Below, in pieces: positions 59,175-64,000 of a DNA stretch of 64,000 nt. Origin of the DNA: Kribbella sp. NBC_01245 (GTDB lineage: Bacteria > Actinomycetota > Actinomycetes > Propionibacteriales > Kribbellaceae); the NCBI RefSeq assembly GCF_036226525.1, contig NZ_CP108487.1, forward strand, positions 8,246,001 to 8,310,000, read 5' to 3'. Numbering within the stretch: position 1 is the stretch's first letter; each line of letters begins with the position of its first letter. Below the pieces are notes generated by a model. The model was not told the origin of the DNA, did not search any database, and was given only the letters and a program-made list of their open reading frames with translations. The translations under genes were made by a program, and so were the position numbers.

Positions 59175-60119
59175 TTGCACGTTTTCGTCACTGGCGGGAC
59201 CGGCCATTCCGGTTCGTACATCGTCCCCGAGCTCGTCGCCGCCGGGCACGAGGTCACCGGCCTGGCCCGGTCGGACACGGCCGCGGCGGCGCTGTCCGCG
59301 CTCGGCGCGAAGGTGCGCCGCGGCGACCTCCAGGACCTCGACGGCCTCAAGGAGGCGGCCGCGGACTCCGACGGCGTCATCCACGTCGCGCACAGGCAAG
59401 ACCTGCTTCCGTCCGGCGGGATCGACGCCGTGACCGCCGCAGAAATCCCGGTCATGCTCGCGTACGGCGAGGCACTCGCGGGAACCGGAAAGCCGCTGGT
59501 CGCGGCGGGGAGCATAGGCTCGCCCGGGAAAGGGGGGATCCTGGGCCGGCCGGCCACCGAGGAAGACCCGGCCCTTCCCGTCGGCGATGAGCACACGGGC
59601 ACCCTGCGGGTTCGCAATGTCGTGGAAACCGCCGTCATCGGCCTCGCCGAGCGGGGAGTGCGGTCTTCGGTCGTGCGGATCGCCAACATCGCGCACAGCA
59701 TGACCGATCGTGCTGGCTTCCTCCCCACGCTGATCGCACTCGCGAAGGAGAAGGGCTTCGCCGGCTACCCCGGAGACGGCGCGAACCTGTGGAACGCCGT
59801 GCACGCCCGCGATGTCGCTTCCTTGTTCCGCCTGGCGCTGGAGAAGGGCCCGGCTGGCAAGTATTGGCACGCGGTTGGGGACGGTGGCATCCCGCTCCGC
59901 GAGATCGCCGAGGCCATTGGCAGCCGCCTGGGCTTGCCCGCCGTGAGCGTACCCCTGGACGAACTGATGCTGCCGGGACACTTCGGGTTCCTCGCGAACA
60001 TAGTCACGCAGAACTACCCGGCGTCCAACCTCATCACCCGCCGGACCCTCGGCTGGGAACCCGCTCAGCCCAGCCTGCTCGCCGATCTGGACAACGGCCA
60101 TTACTTCCCCGCCAGCTGA
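59175..60119 (+). CDS. NAD(P)-dependent epimerase/dehydratase-like SDR
   Basis: This 314-residue extended SDR has the loop FVTGGTGHSGSYIVPELVAAG, a segment RGDLQDLDGL and the C-terminal region of NmrA/epimerase types. The start is TTG at 59175, seven bases after AAGGAG. Tyr/Lys catalytic residues are not obvious (NVVETAVIGLAERG), so it may act as a binding or isomerising member. It is last of the LysR-linked cluster, and an IS remnant abuts its stop. Confidence 0.8.
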   Translation: MHVFVTGGTGHSGSYIVPELVAAGHEVTGLARSDTAAAALSALGAKVRRGDLQDLDGLKEAAADSDGVIHVAHRQDLLPSGGIDAVTAAEIPVMLAYGEALAGTGKPLVAAGSIGSPGKGGILGRPATEEDPALPVGDEHTGTLRVRNVVETAVIGLAERGVRSSVVRIANIAHSMTDRAGFLPTLIALAKEKGFAGYPGDGANLWNAVHARDVASLFRLALEKGPAGKYWHAVGDGGIPLREIAEAIGSRLGLPAVSVPLDELMLPGHFGFLANIVTQNYPASNLITRRTLGWEPAQPSLLADLDNGHYFPAS

Positions 60120-60239
60120 CGGCAGGTCCCGGCACGGGGCGCCAGTGCGCAGCTTCCACAGGATCCCGTTGATCACCTGCCGGTGATCCCGCCAGCGCCT
60201 CCCGTCGCTGCGGCGACCGGTGGTCCTCGCTGTTTGGCT
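60120..60239 (-). pseudogene. IS5-type transposase N-terminal remnant
   Basis: On the minus strand the frame reads GRRSDGRRWRDHRQVINGIL followed by WKLRTGAPCRDLP, the conserved N-terminal segment of IS5-family transposases. The match ends within three bases of the epimerase stop, and no continuation is found. It is a fragment of about 120 bases with no active function. Confidence 0.75.
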
Positions 60240-60241
60240 GG

Positions 60242-60562
60242 TCAGCTTTTGAGGACTTCGCGGGCGGAGAGTTCGTCTACGGGCCAGACGTAGATGGTCC
60301 AGCCGTCGTGGGTTCGGGCGGCGGTGGCGCGGATTTGCTGGGCGGTGAGGCGTTCGACGAGTTTGCGCGCATCGGCGTACGACGTGGTGGTGTGGACATC
60401 GATGAGCAGTCCGAAGGTGTCGCGCGGTGCGGGGGTCTGGTCGACGCGGCGGACCAGGGAACTGGTGCCGGGGGAGAAGGCCCAGCGCAGCACGAGGACC
60501 AGACCGGCGATGATCACCAGCGCGAAGATGGGGAAGAGGAAGTAGCCGCTCGCGGACACCAC
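60242..60562 (-). CDS. Small membrane protein
   Basis: This 106-residue protein has one N-terminal transmembrane helix (YFLFPIFALVIIAGLVLVLRW) and a soluble alpha/beta part (FGLLIDVHTTTSYADARKLV, THDGWTIYVWPVDELSAREV). The latter resembles small ferredoxin-like domains of actinobacterial membrane proteins. The function is unknown. Two adjacent GTG codons at the start are equally possible. Confidence 0.7.
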   Translation of the reverse strand: MVSASGYFLFPIFALVIIAGLVLVLRWAFSPGTSSLVRRVDQTPAPRDTFGLLIDVHTTTSYADARKLVERLTAQQIRATAARTHDGWTIYVWPVDELSAREVLKS

Positions 60563-60706
60563 CTCATTGTCGCTGAGAAGTTATCGGTAAAAAAAGTTTG
60601 TCCTGAGCTCTTGGCAACCTTCCGGGGGGCAATGGAGTCTTTACGGACACAAGGACGCTGCAGTGCGATCTACTCGGGGGTCGCAGGAAGAGCGGAGGGC
60701 AATGGC

Positions 60707-61045
60707 ATGAACTTCATCGACCACAAGCCCAATCAGGAAGAGAACGAAGAAAACGTTGTGCGGCTGGCCGGCCTGCTGGATGTCCGGTCCGTCGGAGATG
60801 TCAGACAAGAGTTGAACGAGCTGATCGATTCCTCCGATGGTGACGTGATCGTCGACCTGGCCGCGCTGGACGCACTCGATGCGACCGGTCTCGGACTGCT
60901 CGTCGCCACCCATCGCCGGACCGAACGCATGGGCCGACATCTGGTCCTGCGCCATCCACTGCCACCCGTGGTGCGGATCCTGGCGGTGACCAGGCTCTCC
61001 CGCATCCTGCACGTCGAGCGAACGGTGCTGCCGCTCAGCGCGTGA
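60707..61045 (+). CDS. STAS-domain protein (anti-sigma factor antagonist-like)
   Basis: This 112-residue single STAS domain (VVRLAGLLDVRSVGDVRQEL, VIVDLAALDALDATGLGLLV) matches anti-sigma factor antagonists. The phosphorylatable residue lies in ALDATGLGLL, where Thr replaces the usual Ser. GGAGG eight bases upstream fixes the ATG at 60707. No anti-sigma or sigma gene is adjacent, so the partner is unknown. Confidence 0.82.
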   Translation: MNFIDHKPNQEENEENVVRLAGLLDVRSVGDVRQELNELIDSSDGDVIVDLAALDALDATGLGLLVATHRRTERMGRHLVLRHPLPPVVRILAVTRLSRILHVERTVLPLSA

Positions 61046-61145
61046 GCGGCTTGCCAGTGACATAAGCCGCTTGTGACCTAAGCCGCTGGTGACACCGGTC
61101 ACGAGCAGCGGACTCACGAGCGCACACGGTCCTACTCTCGGGTAC

Positions 61146-63134
61146 ATGAGCGAGTCGCCGAAGAGGGACCGGCCGTGGGTGATGCGGACGTATGCGGGGC
61201 ATTCGTCCGCCGCCGAGTCGAACACGCTGTTCCGCCGCAACCTGGCCAAGGGCCAGACCGGGCTCTCGGTCGCGTTCGACCTGCCCACCCAGACCGGGTA
61301 CGACGCGGACCACCCGTTGGCCAAGGGTGAGGTCGGCAAGGTCGGTGTGCCGGTCGCCCACCTGGGTGACGTGCGCGCGCTGTTCGACCAGATCCCGCTG
61401 GCGCAGATGAACACGTCGATGACGATCAACGCCACCGCGATGTGGCTGCTCGCGCTCTACCAGGTCGCCGCCCAGGAGCAGGGCGCGCTGCCGGACGAGC
61501 TGACGGGTACGACGCAGAACGACATCGTCAAGGAGTACCTGTCCCGCGGCACGTACGCCTTCCCGCCCGACGCGTCCCTCCGGCTGAGCACGGACCTCAT
61601 CGCGTACACCGTCTCGAACGTGCCCAAGTGGAACCCGATCAACATCTGCAGCTACCACCTGCAGGAGGCCGGCGCCACGCCCGTCCAGGAACTCGCCTTC
61701 GCGATGTCGACGGCTATTGCCGTACTCGACCGCGTGCGGGATGGCCGCCAGGTCCCGCCGGAGCGGTTCGGGGATGTGGTTCAGCGGATTTCGTTCTTCG
61801 TGAACGCGGGGGTGCGGTTCATCGAGGAGACGTGCAAGATGCGGGCGTTCGTCCGGTTGTGGGATGACGTCTGTCTTAACCGGTACGGCGTGACTGACGC
61901 GAAGGCTCGGCGTTTGCGGTACGGCGTACAGGTGAACTCGCTGGGGCTTACCGAGGCGCAGCCTGAGAACAACGTGCAGCGGATCGTGTTGGAGATGCTT
62001 GGCGTCACGTTGTCGAAGAATGCGCGGGCGCGTGCGGTGCAGTTGCCGGCGTGGAATGAGGCGCTCGGGCTGCCGCGGCCGTGGGATCAGCAGTGGTCGT
62101 TGCGGATGCAGCAGGTGCTGGCGTTTGAGTCGGATTTGCTGGAGTACGAGGATATTTTCGACGGGTCGCATGTGATTGAGGCGAAGGTCGATGAGTTGGT
62201 CGCGGGGGCGCAGGAGGAGATCGATCGGGTGCAGGCGATGGGTGGTGCTGTCGCTGCGGTCGAGTCGGGGTATTTGAAGCATGCCTTGGTCGCGTCGCAT
62301 GCGGATCGGCGTCGGCGGATCGAGTCTGGTGAGCAGGTTGTTGTGGGTGTTAATGCCTACGAGAACACTGAGCCGTCGCCGTTGACCGAGGATCTGGATG
62401 CGGCGATTCAGACGGTTGATCCGGCTGCTGAGAGCGCTGCGTTGGCGTCGTTGGAGACGTGGCGGTCGACTCGTGATGTTGAGGCGGTTGAGGGTGCGCT
62501 GCGCGGGCTACGGGAAGTTGCTAAGGGCAACGATAATCTGATGCCTGCGACGTTGGCTTGTGTTCGTGCGGGGGTGACTACGGGGGAGTGGTCTGGGGTT
62601 TTGCGGGAGGTGTTCGGGGAGTATCGGGCGCCTACTGGAGTGTCTGGTTCGGTTGGTGTGACGGGTGGTGGCGAGGCTATTGCTGCAGTACGGGCGAAGG
62701 TGGCGGCGACTTCCGATGAGCTTGGTGGGCGTCTTCGGTTCTTGGTCGGTAAGCCTGGTCTTGACGGTCACTCGAATGGTGCCGAGCAGGTCGCTGTCCG
62801 TGCTCGGGATGTCGGTTTTGAGGTCATCTACCAGGGCATCCGGCTGACACCGGAGCAGATCGTCTCTGCTGCCGTGGCTGAGGACGTCCACTGCGTCGGC
62901 TTGTCTATCTTGTCGGGCTCGCACATGGAGCTGGTGCCGCAGGTCGTCGACGGCCTCCGCAAGGCGGGCCTCGAGGACATCCCGGTAGTCGTAGGCGGCA
63001 TCGTCCCCGACGCCGACGCCCGCACGCTCCTCGGCGCGGGCGTAGCCGCCGTCTACACCCCCAAGGACTACGACATGACCAGCATGATGTCCAACATGGT
63101 CGACGTAATCCGCAAAGCCAACCACCTCCCCTAA
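61146..63134 (+). CDS. ecm: Ethylmalonyl-CoA mutase-like protein (MeaA/Ecm)
   Basis: This 662-residue adenosylcobalamin-dependent mutase of the methylmalonyl-CoA mutase family matches the MeaA/Ecm type (RPWVMRTYAGHSSAAESN at the start, GQTGLSVAFDLPTQTGYD). The B12-binding motif DxHxxG is Asp540, His542, Gly545 (GLDGHSNGAEQ). Ecm works in the ethylmalonyl-CoA pathway of acetyl-CoA assimilation; no other pathway gene is in the window. ATG at 61146 matches the family start. Third positions shift to G/T between about 61790 and 62880. Confidence 0.88.
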   Translation: MSESPKRDRPWVMRTYAGHSSAAESNTLFRRNLAKGQTGLSVAFDLPTQTGYDADHPLAKGEVGKVGVPVAHLGDVRALFDQIPLAQMNTSMTINATAMWLLALYQVAAQEQGALPDELTGTTQNDIVKEYLSRGTYAFPPDASLRLSTDLIAYTVSNVPKWNPINICSYHLQEAGATPVQELAFAMSTAIAVLDRVRDGRQVPPERFGDVVQRISFFVNAGVRFIEETCKMRAFVRLWDDVCLNRYGVTDAKARRLRYGVQVNSLGLTEAQPENNVQRIVLEMLGVTLSKNARARAVQLPAWNEALGLPRPWDQQWSLRMQQVLAFESDLLEYEDIFDGSHVIEAKVDELVAGAQEEIDRVQAMGGAVAAVESGYLKHALVASHADRRRRIESGEQVVVGVNAYENTEPSPLTEDLDAAIQTVDPAAESAALASLETWRSTRDVEAVEGALRGLREVAKGNDNLMPATLACVRAGVTTGEWSGVLREVFGEYRAPTGVSGSVGVTGGGEAIAAVRAKVAATSDELGGRLRFLVGKPGLDGHSNGAEQVAVRARDVGFEVIYQGIRLTPEQIVSAAVAEDVHCVGLSILSGSHMELVPQVVDGLRKAGLEDIPVVVGGIVPDADARTLLGAGVAAVYTPKDYDMTSMMSNMVDVIRKANHLP

Positions 63135-63137
63135 CCA

Positions 63138-63244
63138 CGCCGCCGACCCTCCACCGCTGCGGCGACCAACCCTCCACCGCGGCGACCAGCCGTCCACGGC
63201 TACGGCGAGCAACCGCCCACCACTGCGGCGAGCAACCCTCCACC
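63138..63244 (+). repeat. CA-rich tandem repeat array, left arm
   Basis: About five units of 20-23 bp with the core GCGGCGACCAACCCTCCACC follow the ecm stop. Its last 32 bp (63213-63244) match the reverse complement of 63428-63459 with two mismatches. It forms the left arm of a large palindrome. Confidence 0.75.
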
Positions 63245-63353
63245 TGACCAATCGTCGCCATCGCCTGCCCGGTATGACCGAAGCCGAGATGTCCCGTACG
63301 GCGCTTCGCGGGACCGGGTGATGCGGGGCGGACGTAGGCGACGATTGGTCAGG
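63243..63353. repeat. 111-bp element with 17-bp terminal inverted repeats
   Basis: CCTGACCAATCGTCGCC (63243-63259) and its exact complement (63337-63353) bound a 77-bp interior that contains a GTCCCG/CGGGAC hairpin. It is nested between the two repeat arms and has no coding capacity. It resembles a MITE. Confidence 0.75.
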
Positions 63354-63420
63354 ATTTGCCCGCGGACCGCAGGCGATCGACCTGACCCGCCGCTCGAAGC
63401 GGTCAAATCCAGACCAATCG

Positions 63421-63506
63421 ACGCAGCGGTGGACGGTTGCTCGCCGCGGTGGTGGGCGGCTGGCCGACGCGACGTGGACGGTGGTCGCCGCAGTGGTGGG
63501 TGGGGT
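63421..63506 (-). repeat. Tandem repeat array, right arm
   Basis: This array is the inverted counterpart of the left arm, with units of GGTGGACGGTTGCTCGCCGC and relatives. Together with the left arm and the central element it makes a 370-bp nested palindrome in the 412-base gap between ecm and the next gene; nothing else was recognised there. Confidence 0.75.
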
Positions 63507-63546
63507 GGCGGGCGTGGGCGGTGGTTGGGTGGGTGAGGATGGGGGG

Positions 63547-64000
63547 ATGACGACGTATCGGGCTCGGTTTGATGGTGGGGTGGGGTTCACTAATGGGGGT
63601 GGGCTTCAGGTTCAGGGGTTTTTTGTGGATGTGCCTTCGGCGGAGGTGACGAGCCAAGAGGTGGGGGAGTTGTTTCTGGCGTCCCTTGGGTTGTTGATGG
63701 CGGGGGAGGTGACCATCGAGAATCTGGAGATCGTTGAGGCGCCGCATAAGGGGACACGCGGCGGGCCCAGAGCAACGGAAAACCAAGGGACCTATGTCGA
63801 GTTGAGTCATGTGATTCGGGAAGGCATGATCACGCTGCCGAATTTGCCGGCGCCGAAGTTCGGGAAGCACCTGACGCGGGAGGACTCGCGCGGGATCTAC
63901 GCTCCGGGGACGGAGTTCGAGATCGGGAAGTTCGAGATGGTGACGAATACCGGCACCTATATGGACAGCCCGTATCACCGCTTTCCCGACGGCCATGACC
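63547..64000 (+). CDS. Cyclase-family protein (kynurenine formamidase-like), cut by window end
   Basis: The first 151 residues are open to the window end. After an N-terminal extension of about 75 residues, the cyclase fold begins at VELSHVIREGMITLPNLPAP and reaches TNTGTYMDSPYHRFPDGHD. Family members normally carry HxGTHxDxPxH for zinc. Here the first two His are Asn and Tyr, while Asp and the last His remain. GAGGATGGGGGG precedes the ATG at 63547. The gene continues past 64000. Confidence 0.75.
   Translation, partial: MTTYRARFDGGVGFTNGGGLQVQGFFVDVPSAEVTSQEVGELFLASLGLLMAGEVTIENLEIVEAPHKGTRGGPRATENQGTYVELSHVIREGMITLPNLPAPKFGKHLTREDSRGIYAPGTEFEIGKFEMVTNTGTYMDSPYHRFPDGHD

Noticed and set aside
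61035..62300. A 421-residue minus-strand open frame opposite the mutase gene
   Set aside because: It is rich in Arg, His, Leu and Pro, lies fully antisense to ecm, and shows no domain.

Overview
The window is high-GC bacterial DNA with dense, often overlapping genes. The gene content points to an actinobacterium: an egtABCD ergothioneine operon, a DinB-like protein of the mycothiol-dependent maleylpyruvate isomerase family, a PnuC-type riboflavin transporter inside the rib operon, a DUF1844 gene beside infC, WYL, LacI and GbsR regulators, and MeaA-type ethylmalonyl-CoA mutase. Frequent GTAC-containing codon pairs and the overall mix suggest Propionibacteriales, possibly Kribbella. That genus call is inference, not something the sequence proves.

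Layout. 0-4.3 kb: egtABCD (EgtA-D; no EgtE follows). 4.4-12.1 kb: accessory genes (DinB-like enzyme, DUF1905 protein, alpha/beta hydrolase, Pro/Thr-spaced lipoprotein, formylglycine-type sulfatase, secreted CHAP/NlpC-like protein, an HTH protein fused to an NBR1-like Ig domain, secreted S33 tripeptidyl-aminopeptidase). 12.2-15.3 kb: GbsR/MarR regulator divergent from an ABC exporter, with a perfect operator overlapping the promoter. 15.3-18.4 kb: PPOX-class protein and cobL-cobM-cobK. 18.4-22.1 kb: rpe, a HAD-IIA phosphatase and a polar amino-acid ABC transporter. 22.5-26.9 kb: FMN riboswitch and ribD-ribE-ribM-ribBA-ribH. 26.9-28.9 kb: a tandem-duplicated-domain protein divergent from a WYL regulator. 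28.9-30.3 kb: a 1.3-kb gene-free tract of repeats, including two ~140-bp palindromic elements in opposite orientation. 30.3-36.2 kb: aldo/keto reductase, a 30-bp tandem repeat, MBL-fold protein, hisE-hisG and small genes. 36.2-43.1 kb: a LacI-controlled sugar locus (cytoplasmic GH5-like enzyme, LacI, binding protein, two permeases, secreted GH18 with discoidin domain) with matching operator-like palindromes before two transcription units. 43.1-45.0 kb: a two-gene cassette of lower GC3 (DUF4365 protein plus an unknown protein). 45.2-47.1 kb: unknown gene, Kv-type channel, DUF1844. 47.4-53.5 kb: infC (AUC start, attenuator-like leader), rpmI, rplT, rRNA methyltransferase, pheS, pheT. 53.5-55.7 kb: gamma-glutamyltransferase-like gene and a frameshifted VanZ gene. 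55.8-60.2 kb: LysR regulator divergent from an oxidoreductase cluster that ends at an IS5-type transposase remnant. 60.2-64 kb: small membrane protein, STAS protein, ethylmalonyl-CoA mutase, nested inverted repeats, and the start of a cyclase-family gene cut by the window end.

Functional themes are redox buffering (ergothioneine, mycothiol), cofactor synthesis (FMN/FAD, cobalamin and a B12-dependent mutase), glycan scavenging under LacI control, and core translation. The least explained parts are the repeat tracts at 28.9-30.2 and 63.1-63.5 kb and the DUF4365 cassette. No tRNA, rRNA or CRISPR array was recognised.
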